Part shown: positions 37,829 through 47,570 of the stretch, in pieces
Layout: every line of letters starts with the position of its first letter
Numbering within the stretch: the first letter of the stretch is position 1
Assembly: GCF_014773395.1 (NCBI RefSeq)
Contig: NZ_JACXAF010000001.1
Location: 186,001 to 250,000, forward strand
Direction: 5' to 3'
Source: Neiella litorisoli
Lineage (GTDB): Bacteria > Pseudomonadota > Gammaproteobacteria > Enterobacterales > Neiellaceae
Length of the DNA stretch: 64,000 nt
Made by a program: the position numbers and the translations under genes
The notes under the pieces: generated by a model
Told to the model about the DNA's origin: nothing
What the model saw: the letters and a program-made list of their open reading frames with translations, nothing else
Databases searched by the model: none

Positions 37829-38002
37829 TTATTGCCCTGTTGCTGGCTCGGTCGCTGGTTGCTCAGGCTCGTCAGTCGGCTGAGGTTGTTGTTGAGGCTC
37901 TTCAGGCAAGTAAAGCGGCCCCTTTTGACCACAGCCTGCAAGACTAAACATGAAGGCCAGCAAAGCTGCCCCTACCAGTCGTGACCGCAGATTGTTCCGC
38001 AT
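37829..38002 (-). CDS. lptM: LptM (YifL) small lipoprotein
   Basis: A 57-residue lipoprotein. A basic start (MRNNLRSRL) and hydrophobic stretch lead to a perfect lipobox LAGC, with C24 lipidated, followed by the family motif GQKGPLYLPEE and a Pro/Gln/Glu tail. LptM helps the LptD-LptE lipopolysaccharide translocon assemble in the outer membrane. The position between cyaY (divergent) and lysA-dapF matches LptM/YifL in other Gammaproteobacteria. Confidence 0.93.
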   Translation of the reverse strand: MRNNLRSRLVGAALLAFMFSLAGCGQKGPLYLPEEPQQQPQPTDEPEQPATEPATGQ

Positions 38003-38088
38003 CTGTTTCCACTCTCAGTTATAGAATTTGTCAAAATGGCCTCTATAATCGCACTCAAATCAACAATTGCAACCATTGTGACGGATCT

Positions 38089-38403
38089 ATGAACGACAGC
38101 GAATTTCACTCCCTGATTGATCAGCAGCTGAATGCCATTGAAGAGCAACTTGACGAAATCGATGCCGATATCGATTACGAAACCATGGCAGGTATTTTGA
38201 CCATTGATTTTGCCGATGGCTCCAAGGTGATTATTAACCGCCAAGAGCCGGTGCATCAGCTGTGGCTAGCGACTCGCAAAAACGGCTATCACTTTAACTA
38301 TGTTGATGGTGCCTGGCTGGATGATCGGACCGGCGAGAATTTTCTCGATATTTTCAACACAGCTTGCAGCGAACAAGCTGGCGAGCCGATTGAGATTCGC
38401 TAA
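38089..38403 (+). CDS. cyaY: Frataxin-like protein CyaY
   Basis: A 104-residue bacterial frataxin that binds iron and modulates Fe-S cluster assembly on IscS. It starts at ATG 38089 (MNDSEFHSLIDQQL). The acidic first helix (EEQLDEIDADIDYE) and the beta sheet TIDFADGSKVIINRQEPVHQ, then LWLAT and HFNYVDGAWLDDRTG, are typical. It diverges from lptM, and its stop overlaps that of cyaA by 4 bases, as tightly convergent neighbours. Confidence 0.95.
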   Translation: MNDSEFHSLIDQQLNAIEEQLDEIDADIDYETMAGILTIDFADGSKVIINRQEPVHQLWLATRKNGYHFNYVDGAWLDDRTGENFLDIFNTACSEQAGEPIEIR

Positions 38404-40901
38404 AGGTTGACTGACTGCGCCACGCTGCCGCCGGCACCATAAGGTAGGATGTGCTTACTGCCGTTACGTTCGACGATTTCGTAGAACTGCGGCAGATTGA
38501 AGTTCACTTTTTGCTCTTCATCATCGCTTTGCTGCTGTCTTGATGACGAGTAGAAGCGATTGACGCTCTGTACCAACTCTTCTTTTGAGCCTTTGAAATG
38601 CTCATACAGCTCGACCTGATTGGCCTCATCAACCACATAGATGTTGAAGCCTTCTAAGCCTTGCTCGAAGAAAAATTGCACTAACCCTTCACTGGCATGG
38701 TTTTCGACGATAGTTGGCGCCACACTATCGGCCGACTCGCCAGAAGCATGATCACGACCACCAATTTTGTTGTGGGAAATATGGCGATAAAAGTCGACTG
38801 GGTTTTCAAGCTTGTGCTTGTAGACTGAGCGTCGCTCGAAGAACAAGCCGTGGCGTTCCCCGCCGAGGGTAAACAACCGGTAATCCGAGCCGGAGCCAGA
38901 GCGATCCAAACGCATGGTCATACAGTCGAGCAGAACCTGCCGCACTTGCTGACCAATCAGGTTTGGGTTTTGCTGTGAGTAACAGAACACATCGCTGCGC
39001 ATCGGGATATTGGCCTGCTTGTGCATCTTGGATGTCAGCATCACCATGCAATCAAGAATCGCTTCATTGCCGGCAAAATGGTAACTGTGGATCTCATTCC
39101 AGCTACTGACGAACAGCATGTCGATGCTTTGCACCAAATTTTCTTCATCATCGCCGAGACTAAAGATACTGTGACTCTCTGGCGTGGCATCGAGTGGCAA
39201 CTCGTGGTCAACTCGAGCCTGCGGATGAGACAGGTTCACGAACAACATCAACTGACGAATTTCGCTGGGCTTACTCAGCTCTTCTTTGCGGGTAGCGGCA
39301 AAAGTAACCGGCATCGCCGAGCTTAAATCACGCACCATACGACGCACAGCATCGACCGTAATGTCACTAGCTGGCGCATGAATGTTGATTTCCGTCGTGG
39401 GATTGACGATACCGTTGAAATAGGCCCACGCTAGCAGCTTGGATAAATGATCGGTGTGCTTCTGATGTTTCGCGCCAATCATGCTGCTGGCGCGCAGCGG
39501 GGTTTTATACAAATACCAACCGGCAGGATTATTTCGCCCTTCTGGCACCTGCACCAAGGTGATCACCGGCTCAAATAAACTCGGCGCAATGTTAGGGTTA
39601 ATCAGATCAACCTTGCTCGGCGTCATCTCAAACGATGCATACAACTTGCGCGAGAGCACACCGATATCTTCGGGGTTGATGGCTTCACTGATTTGATTAC
39701 GGCGAGCAAATTCAATCAATTTGCGGAAGCCAACCATTAAGGCTTCGAGCACTTCGCGGTAGGCTTTTCTAACGTGCTCGACTTTCCATTGTTCGCGGCG
39801 ATCAAGCTCGGCCAGTAATTCCGGCGGCCAGTGCCAGTCGGACATCAAATAACGCAGACCAACTACTTGCCAGTTGAGTTCTTCTTGCGGCTGACTCAGC
39901 AGCATGCAGGTTTTCAGATAAAAACAGCGACGCGCTAAATCCAGTCGCGCCCAATCATTTTGTTCACGCAGGTAGTCGCTCACGCGATCCAGCACCAAAC
40001 GATAGCTATCTAAGCCGAGTGGATCGCAGCAGCCATCCATCCAGCGCTGCTTAAACTGGTGACACAACAAGCTGGTATTCGGATACTCGTGGGAATAACA
40101 CTCAAGAAGCAAGGTCTTGAGCACCGCTTTAAATGGCGAATCAATCCCTTTGTAGAGTTGCCACAACGCCGCGCCAAAGTACTCTTCTGCGGGGACGCGG
40201 GCAATGCCGCCCAAATCGACCCAGTCGCGCGGGTCCATTAATTGCTGATCAAATAACGCCGCAACATACTCCGAATACTGCTCTTCGCAATCCACCGGCA
40301 CCAAGAACCAAACCAGATTACAGCCGGCCAAGCGAACGCAAGAGCGATAGAACTCGTCGAGTAGCAGCCAGTTCTGAGTCGAGCCACAATTGTCTTTTGT
40401 CACCACTTGTTGGCGGCTGCGGACAAACTGCTCAGGGTCGACTAAAAAGAAATTGGCTTCGATTCCCATCTGAGCAGACCAGGCCGTGATCTTCTGACAC
40501 TTCTGCTCCAACAACATCCGTTGGTGGGCATTGAGGTTCGAGTCGTAAATCACCCAGACATCGAGATCGGAGTCGCAGCACTGCCCCAGCGACGCTGTAC
40601 TGCCCATGCAAAAGACGCCAAGAATAGCGCTGTCATCGGTCAGCTCAGGACGAAAATGCTCCCACTCAGACAAATAGCGACGTTGCACTTCCATCAAATG
40701 ATAATTTTGAATACCAGCCGGACAGCTGCCGCCAACATAACCGGGCAAATCAGGATGATTGAAATGCAGTAGTGGCGCAATCAGCTCAAAAACTTTAAGG
40801 CCGGACTCGGTGAGGATAAGGCGCGCACGATTGAGGCGCTGCTGATTAAGCGCTTCGAGACGAGCGATACGTTGCTCGATTTCAATACCATTGGTATCCA
40901 T
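38400..40901 (-). CDS. cyaA: Class I adenylate cyclase
   Basis: CyaA makes cAMP, the ligand of CRP (3437-4072). The 833-residue length is normal for the enterobacterial class. The nucleotidyltransferase-like catalytic half has CMGSTASLGQCCDSDLDVW (about 107-125) with the metal-binding Asp pair, and the C-terminal regulatory half ends in a cytosolic region that in enterics responds to the glucose phosphotransferase system. ATG 40901 has only a weak ribosome site, which may keep levels low. It diverges from hemC, as in E. coli. Confidence 0.96.
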   Translation of the reverse strand: MDTNGIEIEQRIARLEALNQQRLNRARLILTESGLKVFELIAPLLHFNHPDLPGYVGGSCPAGIQNYHLMEVQRRYLSEWEHFRPELTDDSAILGVFCMGSTASLGQCCDSDLDVWVIYDSNLNAHQRMLLEQKCQKITAWSAQMGIEANFFLVDPEQFVRSRQQVVTKDNCGSTQNWLLLDEFYRSCVRLAGCNLVWFLVPVDCEEQYSEYVAALFDQQLMDPRDWVDLGGIARVPAEEYFGAALWQLYKGIDSPFKAVLKTLLLECYSHEYPNTSLLCHQFKQRWMDGCCDPLGLDSYRLVLDRVSDYLREQNDWARLDLARRCFYLKTCMLLSQPQEELNWQVVGLRYLMSDWHWPPELLAELDRREQWKVEHVRKAYREVLEALMVGFRKLIEFARRNQISEAINPEDIGVLSRKLYASFEMTPSKVDLINPNIAPSLFEPVITLVQVPEGRNNPAGWYLYKTPLRASSMIGAKHQKHTDHLSKLLAWAYFNGIVNPTTEINIHAPASDITVDAVRRMVRDLSSAMPVTFAATRKEELSKPSEIRQLMLFVNLSHPQARVDHELPLDATPESHSIFSLGDDEENLVQSIDMLFVSSWNEIHSYHFAGNEAILDCMVMLTSKMHKQANIPMRSDVFCYSQQNPNLIGQQVRQVLLDCMTMRLDRSGSGSDYRLFTLGGERHGLFFERRSVYKHKLENPVDFYRHISHNKIGGRDHASGESADSVAPTIVENHASEGLVQFFFEQGLEGFNIYVVDEANQVELYEHFKGSKEELVQSVNRFYSSSRQQQSDDEEQKVNFNLPQFYEIVERNGSKHILPYGAGGSVAQSVNL

Positions 40902-40933
40902 CAGTACACCACAACCTGGCGACAGGGATGACT

Positions 40934-40955
40934 AACAAAACGGCAACAAAACGGC
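40934..40955. repeat. 11-base tandem repeat between cyaA and hemC
   Basis: AACAAAACGGC is repeated twice without a gap (40934-40944, 40945-40955) in the cyaA/hemC divergent promoter region. A nearby TGATCATGCTAG (about 40988) resembles a CRP half-site only loosely. Confidence 0.85.
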
Positions 40956-41090
40956 GACATGAATAGGCTGGTACCTTGGGTAAAACGTGATCATGCTAGC
41001 AACTTAACTCCCCAAGGTAAACTCTGCCAAAGCTTGGGTCTGGGTAAGGGCAGTGATAGCATGTCGCTATGACGTTAAATGGAAACTTAT

Positions 41091-42011
41091 ATGTCTTTGA
41101 TCCGCATCGCCACTCGCAAAAGTCCGTTAGCCTTGTGGCAGGCTGAATATGTAAAAGCACAACTCCAGCACTACCATCCACAATTGCAAGTCGAACTCGT
41201 TCCCATGGTCACCAAGGGCGATAAAATTCTCGATACCCCGCTTGCCAAAATTGGTGGTAAGGGGCTGTTTATCAAAGAGTTGGAAGTTGCCATGCTAGAA
41301 GGTGAAGCCGACATCGCCGTGCATTCGATGAAAGATGTGCCGATGGAGCTACCCGAACCTTTCTGCTTGCCAATTATTTGCCCGCGAGAGAACAGCGCTG
41401 ATGCATTTGTTAGTAATAACTACCAAACCATCGATGCATTGCCACACGGCGCCCGTGTTGGCACCTCTAGTTTGCGCCGTCAATGCCAGCTCAAAGCAGC
41501 TCGTCCTGATCTAGAGATCTTAGACTTGCGTGGCAATGTCGGCACCCGTTTAAGCAAGCTCGATGGCGGTGAATATGATGCCATTATTCTCGCCAGCGCT
41601 GGCTTGATTCGGCTCGAAATGCCGCAGCGAATTAATCAACACTTGCCCCACAGCTTATGCCTACCGGCGGCTGGCCAAGGTGCCGTTGGTATTGAATGTC
41701 GCGAAGACGATCAAGCCACCCAAGCGCTGCTAGCGCCACTGCATTGCGAAACCACCGCCTTATGCGTTCGCGCCGAACGAGCCATGAATCGCCATTTAGA
41801 AGGCGGTTGTCAGGTTCCGATCGCGGGCCAGGCCGAGCATCATGGCAGCCAGCTCACCCTCACCGGCTTGGTTGGCAGCATGGATGGTCAAACGATTCTT
41901 CGCTGCGTATTAACCGGACCTGCTTCAGAGCCGGAAGCATTGGGCGTACAAGTAGCTGAAAAACTGTTGGAACTAGGCGCTAAACCATTACTCGAAGGCT
42001 GTGCCAGCTGA
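41091..42011 (+). CDS. hemC: Hydroxymethylbilane synthase
   Basis: HemC joins four porphobilinogens into hydroxymethylbilane. I use ATG 41091 ([17 protein letters not shown], 306 residues), with GGAAA upstream; an ATG 12 bases earlier has no site. The dipyrromethane-cofactor cysteine C240 in [18 protein letters not shown] and [11 protein letters not shown] are present. It is the first gene of hemCDXY; hemD begins 18 bases after its stop. Confidence 0.97.
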   Translation: MSLIRIATRKSPLALWQAEYVKAQLQHYHPQLQVELVPMVTKGDKILDTPLAKIGGKGLFIKELEVAMLEGEADIAVHSMKDVPMELPEPFCLPIICPRENSADAFVSNNYQTIDALPHGARVGTSSLRRQCQLKAARPDLEILDLRGNVGTRLSKLDGGEYDAIILASAGLIRLEMPQRINQHLPHSLCLPAAGQGAVGIECREDDQATQALLAPLHCETTALCVRAERAMNRHLEGGCQVPIAGQAEHHGSQLTLTGLVGSMDGQTILRCVLTGPASEPEALGVQVAEKLLELGAKPLLEGCAS

Positions 42012-42029
42012 GCCTTTAATGAGCCTAAA

Positions 42030-42770
42030 ATGACAAAAGTACTGCTGACCCGGCCCGAGCAAGAATGTCAGGCGCTACAACAACTGCTGGCAGCGGACAA
42101 CATTGAGGCAATGTGCCAACCACTGTTTGCCATTATCCCCGGGCGGCAGTTGTCATCACTGGCCGAGCAGTTAGCCGTTGCTGACATCGTGATAGCCGTC
42201 AGCAAACATGCCGTATCGATGGCTAGTCGGCAGCTCAATCAGCAATGGCCAAGCCACATTCGTTGCTTTGCCGTTGGCCAAGCCACGCAACAAGCTTGGC
42301 AGCAAGCCGGCGTTGAGGCGATAGCGCCACAGCTTGAAACCAGCGAAGGCTTGTTAGCTCTGCCGCAACTGGCAAATGTGGCAGAGCAGCGCATTGTCAT
42401 TCTGCGTGGTCAACGTGGACGCGAATTACTCGCGGAACAACTTCACCAGCGCGGCGCAGATGTCAGCTATTGCGAGTGCTACCAACGTGAGGCAATTACT
42501 TTAAATTCCAGTCAGTTGGTTCCATACTGGCAACAACAAATAAGCTATCTGATAATCACCAGCGGTGAGCAGCTCAATCGGTTACAGGCTCTGTGCGATG
42601 AATCACAATTGCCATGGCTATACTCAAATACGCTGATCACAGTGAGCCAACGACTGGCCGATCTCGCTCGGACAATGGGTTTCAAGCAGATTTTGGTCAG
42701 TGCCAGTGCTAATAATCAGGCATTAAAAGCAACACTGCTTACCGCGATGAATAAGGCTAAATCAAGATGA
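42030..42770 (+). CDS. hemD: Uroporphyrinogen III synthase
   Basis: HemD cyclises hydroxymethylbilane with inversion of ring D. The 246-residue protein has two Rossmann-like lobes. The family is poorly conserved, but VLLTRPEQE at the start, AVGQATQQAWQQAG, ILRGQRGRELLAEQL and YLIITSGEQLNRL fit. Its position between hemC and hemX, with a 4-base ATGA overlap into hemX, makes the call firm. Confidence 0.93.
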   Translation: MTKVLLTRPEQECQALQQLLAADNIEAMCQPLFAIIPGRQLSSLAEQLAVADIVIAVSKHAVSMASRQLNQQWPSHIRCFAVGQATQQAWQQAGVEAIAPQLETSEGLLALPQLANVAEQRIVILRGQRGRELLAEQLHQRGADVSYCECYQREAITLNSSQLVPYWQQQISYLIITSGEQLNRLQALCDESQLPWLYSNTLITVSQRLADLARTMGFKQILVSASANNQALKATLLTAMNKAKSR

Positions 42771-44131
42771 CAGAAAAACAGCAAGCGGCAGTCACCAACG
42801 ACAACGAGCAAGAGCCGCTCGAGCATGCCACTGACTCGTCCGCTGAACAGACGCAACCCGTCTTGACCGAGGAGCCAGAGCACAGCGCGGCCGAAGAGCC
42901 AAATAAAAAATCGCGCAATGGCGTTGCTGTCACAGCCTTAGTGTTCAGTCTGCTGAGCTTTGCTGCCATCATTCTTGGCCTGTTTGCCGTCACCATGGTT
43001 TGGCCAGAATGGCAGAAAAACCAGCAGCAGTTCGCTGAATTTAGCGAGCAATTCCAACAGCGTCAGCAAGCCTCAGTTCGAGTATTCGAGCAACTCACGA
43101 CTACGAATCAAAATCAGCAACAATCTCTCGATCAGTTTCAAACTCAACTGGCCGACAGCATGCTCAGTCAGCAACGCATGGAGCAGCGGTTGCAGCAGCT
43201 CGATGGCCGCAAATCCAATGAGTGGTTGTTGGCCGAGGTCGATTATCTGATCCGACTGGCAACTCGAAAGTTATGGATGGAGCGCGACGTCAACGGCGCC
43301 AAAGCGCTGCTCAAGAGTGCCGATTTGCGCGTTGCTGAATTGCGCGATCCCCAGCTGTTATCGCTGCGCCGTAGTCTCAGCAATGACATTGCCACGCTTG
43401 GCGCCCTGCCTCGAGTTGACATCGATGGTATTGCGCTGACCCTTGATGGCCTGATTAGTCAGCTCGACATGCTGCCACTGAATGCACTTGAGATCCCGGA
43501 CAGCGTTGGCCCGCAAAACGCCCAAACGGTTACCAATGATCCATCCGACTGGCGCCAAAACCTGATGCAAAGCTGGCGTCATTTTGTTGATGGCTTTATC
43601 GCCGTTAACCGCCGCGCCGACGGCGCCACGCCGTTACTACCACCAGAGCAACGTTGGTACCTGCGCGCGAACATTCGCCTGACATTGCAGCAAGCCCAAC
43701 TAGCGGCGCTGCGCAATCAGCCGCAGCTGTATGCCAATGCCATTAATCAAAGTGATGATTGGCTCAGGGAGTATTTTGACAATAGCGACAGCGCGGTTCA
43801 GTACGTAAGAGAAGCCTTGGCGGAATTGGCCATCTCACCGGTGCGGTTGCAACTACCGGGTGACTTAGAAAGCCGCCAGTTGATCCGCAGTTTATTGGCA
43901 ACCGAACACGACACCAGCGGTGTCACCAACACACCGGCTGATGAGCAGTCTGATGAACAAGCGCCGCCGCAACAAACAGAACAGAGTGATGGCGAGCAAC
44001 CAGTAGCGGAATCAAGCGACGTTGAGCCAACACAACCAGTTGAAGCAGAGCCCGAATCAGCGCCCGCGTTAGAATCAGAGCCGGAGCCGATGCCAGAGCC
44101 TGCCGCCACGGATTCGGAGGGTAGCCTATGA
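42767..44131 (+). CDS. hemX: HemX (uroporphyrinogen-III C-methyltransferase-like membrane protein)
   Basis: A 454-residue single-pass inner-membrane protein. An acidic cytoplasmic tail (1-50), one helix (about 52-78), a Gln-rich coiled coil (about 80-145) and a periplasmic helical domain (about 155-370, with LLAEVDYLIRLATRKLWMER) are followed by a roughly 70-residue Glu/Pro/Gln-rich tail. HemX proteins are named for a methyltransferase activity that their sequence does not support; the role in heme synthesis is unclear. It overlaps hemD and hemY by ATGA on both sides. Confidence 0.93.
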   Translation: MTEKQQAAVTNDNEQEPLEHATDSSAEQTQPVLTEEPEHSAAEEPNKKSRNGVAVTALVFSLLSFAAIILGLFAVTMVWPEWQKNQQQFAEFSEQFQQRQQASVRVFEQLTTTNQNQQQSLDQFQTQLADSMLSQQRMEQRLQQLDGRKSNEWLLAEVDYLIRLATRKLWMERDVNGAKALLKSADLRVAELRDPQLLSLRRSLSNDIATLGALPRVDIDGIALTLDGLISQLDMLPLNALEIPDSVGPQNAQTVTNDPSDWRQNLMQSWRHFVDGFIAVNRRADGATPLLPPEQRWYLRANIRLTLQQAQLAALRNQPQLYANAINQSDDWLREYFDNSDSAVQYVREALAELAISPVRLQLPGDLESRQLIRSLLATEHDTSGVTNTPADEQSDEQAPPQQTEQSDGEQPVAESSDVEPTQPVEAEPESAPALESEPEPMPEPAATDSEGSL

Positions 44132-45294
44132 TTCGGGTGATCATACTGCTCATTGCTGCCGCCGCAGCCATGGTGTTTGGTCCGGTCGCCAGCGGCAATA
44201 AGGGCTATGTGCTGATTGCCTTGGGCGAGACCACAGTGGAAATGACCGTGGTGAGCTTTGTCATTAGCCTGATTGGTGTGTTCGTGGTGATTTTCGTCAC
44301 CGAATGGCTGGTGAAAAAAATACTTCGGATCACCAATCAGTCCGTCCTCTGGCTCAGTAATCGCAAACAACGATTAGCCCTCAAACACACCGCCGACGGC
44401 TTAGTTGCCGTCGCCGCCCAAGACTGGAAAAGCGCCGAGCGACTGCTAGCCAAAAGTGCCGAGCATAGCCACAGCCCAGAGCTCAACTATTTGGTCGCAG
44501 CCGAAGCCGCCAAGCGCCTCGGCAATGACAAGCGCAGCCAAAAATATTTTGCTCAGGTTGGCGATGCGGGCCGCAACTCGTTGGCCATTGCGATGACCAA
44601 AGCGCGACTGGCGGATAATCCGCAAAGCCAGCGGGAAGCCTTGGGTTTACTCGAGCAATGGCATCGTCACAACCCCAAGAATGCGTCGCTACTGACCCAG
44701 CTGAGTGAGCTATATCAAGCACTGGAAATGTGGCTGGAGTGGCTACAGCTATTGCCGGAGCTGAAAAAATACAGCCAACTGCCAGCGGCACAATTGGCGC
44801 AAACCGAAGTGAGCGCTTATGGACATTATTTCGAACTGCTGGCCAGTCAGAAAGGCGTTGAACCAACCATCAGTTATTGGCAATCGTTGGCCAAGCAAAC
44901 TCAGCAAAATGGCGACATTCTGGCTGGATTCAGCCGCGCAATGCGCCGTCATGGTGGCGGCCCTCAAGCAGCGGACTTAGTTTACCCAGCCTTACTCAAA
45001 ACACCGACTCAAACCCTGTTGGATGAATGGTTGCAGTTGCCCGTTGCCGAGCCAGAACAAAAATTACAGGAAGTGAAAAAGCGGGCCAAAGGCGATGAAG
45101 CCATGCGCGCCAGCCTGATAGGCATTACCGCGCTTCACGCCCGCTACTTTGATGAAGCCAGCGATCATCTGAAAAAAGCCTTGAGACAACTCAGCAATCG
45201 CCGCGACTATTTAGCGCTGGCCTCAGCGCTGGAGCAAAACGGCAATTACAGTAGTGCCATTGAGGCCTACCGCAAAGCCGTTACCTTGTCTTAA
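44128..45294 (+). CDS. hemY: HemY, TPR inner-membrane protein
   Basis: A 388-residue HemY of the enterobacterial type (not the Bacillus oxidase). Two N-terminal helices (about 4-22 and 42-62) anchor it. The rest is helical TPR repeats, including LNYLVAAEAAKRLGNDKRSQ and LASALEQNGNYSSAIEAYR. It is thought to organise late heme-synthesis steps at the membrane, without known catalysis. It is the last gene of hemCDXY; the stop is 4 bases from that of the convergent fre. Confidence 0.94.
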   Translation: MIRVIILLIAAAAAMVFGPVASGNKGYVLIALGETTVEMTVVSFVISLIGVFVVIFVTEWLVKKILRITNQSVLWLSNRKQRLALKHTADGLVAVAAQDWKSAERLLAKSAEHSHSPELNYLVAAEAAKRLGNDKRSQKYFAQVGDAGRNSLAIAMTKARLADNPQSQREALGLLEQWHRHNPKNASLLTQLSELYQALEMWLEWLQLLPELKKYSQLPAAQLAQTEVSAYGHYFELLASQKGVEPTISYWQSLAKQTQQNGDILAGFSRAMRRHGGGPQAADLVYPALLKTPTQTLLDEWLQLPVAEPEQKLQEVKKRAKGDEAMRASLIGITALHARYFDEASDHLKKALRQLSNRRDYLALASALEQNGNYSSAIEAYRKAVTLS

Positions 45295-45298
45295 CGGT

Positions 45299-45997
45299 TT
45301 ATTCGATAAAGGCAAAAGCGTCTGAAAACATCCGCTCGCGAGGCATACCGCGCTCAATAAAGGCGTCGCGAGCAATGCCAACCATTTCAAAGCGACCGGC
45401 CATGTAGATATCATAGCCACTCATATCGGCAAAATCGGCCAATACCGCTTGATGGACTTTACCTATTTTGCCCTGCCAACCAGCCGATGGTTCTTCGACC
45501 ACGGCGTGAACCGTCAGCCAGTCATGATTTGCCGCCAAGTGTTCGATGCGCGGCCACTCATATAAATCAGCTTCTTTGCGAACGCCCCAATACAACACCA
45601 AAGGCTCGCGACGCGGCTGATCAATCATGCTCATCAGAATACTGTTCACGTACGAAAAGCCTGTGCCGCCGGCCATCAGAATAGTTGGCTCATGGCGTTC
45701 AGGATGCCAGTAGGCCTCACCGCCAGGTAATGACACTGTCACTTGCTGATGGTCGCGCAGGTAGTCAATGGCCTGACCGGCGTAACTGTCGGCTCGGCCA
45801 GCACCAATGTGCAGCTCTAAGGTCGCCGCGGAGGTCGCGCTAGCAATGGAAAAAGGTCGCTTATCGTCATCTGATAGGTGCAGCATCAAATACTGGCCGG
45901 GCAAAAATTCGACTGGCTCTGCTGGGATCAAAATTGCACGTTGAACGTAAGGCGTCAGCGCCTCAAGACGGCTTACCGTGCAAATCACTTGTTTCAT
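45299..45997 (-). CDS. fre: NAD(P)H-flavin reductase
   Basis: A 232-residue ferredoxin-NADP-reductase-fold flavin reductase (Fre/LuxG). RPFSIASA binds flavin and GGTGFSYVNSILM binds NAD(P)H; the C-terminal MAGRFEMVGIARD is typical. Two ATGs are adjacent; the second (45997) has the better spacing from GGAGA. Free reduced flavin can serve the prenylated-FMN enzyme UbiD, encoded 22 bases upstream in the same orientation. The ubiD-fre pair is also found in E. coli. Confidence 0.95.
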   Translation of the reverse strand: MKQVICTVSRLEALTPYVQRAILIPAEPVEFLPGQYLMLHLSDDDKRPFSIASATSAATLELHIGAGRADSYAGQAIDYLRDHQQVTVSLPGGEAYWHPERHEPTILMAGGTGFSYVNSILMSMIDQPRREPLVLYWGVRKEADLYEWPRIEHLAANHDWLTVHAVVEEPSAGWQGKIGKVHQAVLADFADMSGYDIYMAGRFEMVGIARDAFIERGMPRERMFSDAFAFIE

Positions 45998-46018
45998 CAT
46001 TTCTCCAGATACGGTGAC

Positions 46019-47497
46019 TTAATTGTCACCGTCAAAAATGCCGAGTTCGTCCCATATGGCATCGACTCGGTCTTTTACTTGTTGACTCATGGTTATCGGC
46101 TCGCCCCACTCTCGATCGGTTTCGCCTGGCCACTTATTGGTGGCATCCATCCCCATCTTCGAACCAAGACCGGCAACCGGAGAGGCGAAGTCGAGGTAAT
46201 CGATCGGGGTGTTCTCAATCAGCGTGGTATCTCTGGCCGGATCCATTCGCGTGGTCATCGCCCAAATCACATCCTGCCAATTTCGAGCGTCGATATCATG
46301 GTCACAAACAATAACAAATTTAGTGTACATAAACTGCCGCAAGAACGACCAAACACCCATCATGACTCGTTTTGCGTGACCGGCATATTGTTTACGGATA
46401 GTCACCACTGCCAAGCGATACGAACAACCTTCCGGCGGTAAGTAAAAATCCTCAATCTCGGGAAATTGCTTTTGCAGAATCGGCACAAACACTTCGTTCA
46501 AGGCAACACCAAGTACGGCTGGCTCATCCGGCGGCCGGCCAGTATAAGTGCTGTGATAAATCGGCTCGTTACGCATGGTAATGCGCTGCACCGTGAATAC
46601 CGGAAACTGCTCCACTTCATTGTAGTAGCCGGTGTGGTCGCCATAGGGGCCTTCGGGTGCAAATTCATCTGGCTCGATGACACCCTCGAGAACAATCTCG
46701 GCACTCGCTGGTACTTCCAGATCATTGCCAATACAACGCACCGTTTCGGTTTTATTGCCGCGCAGCAGACCAGCAAAGGCGTATTCCGACATGGTATCAG
46801 GCACAGGTGTCACCGCCCCTAAGATGGTCGCCGGATCGGCACCTAAGGCGACCGAAACAGGGAAGGGCTCCCCCGGATGCTGCTCTTGCCAATCACGCAA
46901 ATCGAGGGCGCCGCCACGGTGCGACAACCAACGCATAATCAGCTTGTTTTTGGCCAGCAACTGCTGGCGATAGATACCAAGATTCTGCCGTTTCGAACGG
47001 GGCCCACGGGTAATGGTTAAGCCCCAGGTTACCAGTGGTGCAACATCGCCGGGCCAGCAGGTCATAATCGGTAACTGATTTAAATCGACCTCATCACCTT
47101 CAAATACCACTTGCTGACAAGGCGCCTTGCCCAACACTTTGGTGGGCATGTTGAGCACTTGCTTGTACATGGGTAGCTTTTGCAAGGCATCTTTGAAACC
47201 CTTTGGCGGCTCCGGCTCTTTCAGCGATGCCAATAACTTACCCACATCTTTTAGCGCGCTGACTTCGCTCTGGCCCATGCCCAACGCCACCCGCTTGGGC
47301 GTGCCGAACAAGTTGGCCAACACCGGAATATTAAAGCCCTTGGGGTTTTCGAATAACAACGCCGGCCCACCTGCACGCAGTGTGCGATCGGCGATTTCGG
47401 TCATTTCCAAATTAGGATCGATAGGTTGTGCAATACGCTTTAATTCGCCGAGCGACTCGAGTTGGTCGAGGAAGTCTCTCAGATCCTTATATTTCAT
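46019..47497 (-). CDS. ubiD: 4-hydroxy-3-polyprenylbenzoate decarboxylase
   Basis: UbiD removes the carboxyl group in ubiquinone synthesis with prenylated FMN. From ATG 47497 ([12 protein letters not shown]) it has 492 residues and aligns end to end with the E. coli enzyme. The prFMN/metal region [10 protein letters not shown], the catalytic stretch [15 protein letters not shown] and [15 protein letters not shown] are intact. A GTG 9 bases earlier is in frame; neither has a clear ribosome site. Other ubiquinone genes (ubiE, ubiJ, ubiB) lie 10-13 kb away here. Confidence 0.97.
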   Translation of the reverse strand: MKYKDLRDFLDQLESLGELKRIAQPIDPNLEMTEIADRTLRAGGPALLFENPKGFNIPVLANLFGTPKRVALGMGQSEVSALKDVGKLLASLKEPEPPKGFKDALQKLPMYKQVLNMPTKVLGKAPCQQVVFEGDEVDLNQLPIMTCWPGDVAPLVTWGLTITRGPRSKRQNLGIYRQQLLAKNKLIMRWLSHRGGALDLRDWQEQHPGEPFPVSVALGADPATILGAVTPVPDTMSEYAFAGLLRGNKTETVRCIGNDLEVPASAEIVLEGVIEPDEFAPEGPYGDHTGYYNEVEQFPVFTVQRITMRNEPIYHSTYTGRPPDEPAVLGVALNEVFVPILQKQFPEIEDFYLPPEGCSYRLAVVTIRKQYAGHAKRVMMGVWSFLRQFMYTKFVIVCDHDIDARNWQDVIWAMTTRMDPARDTTLIENTPIDYLDFASPVAGLGSKMGMDATNKWPGETDREWGEPITMSQQVKDRVDAIWDELGIFDGDN

Positions 47498-47570
47498 AAC
47501 GGCCACATAGAAAAGTTGAGGAATTAGTATAGTGAAGCTGACGCAATAAGCGCGGCTGACTCAGCGCAGT

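Noticed and set aside
36542-38002. lysA between lptM and dapF as an unusual insertion
   Set aside because: The same lptM-lysA-dapF order is known in Pseudomonas, so it is a lineage variant and not novel.
43798-44370. 190-codon open frame on the minus strand opposite hemX/hemY
   Set aside because: It is the reverse of well-supported coding sequence with low-complexity Glu/Pro codons, and shows no family motif or ribosome site.
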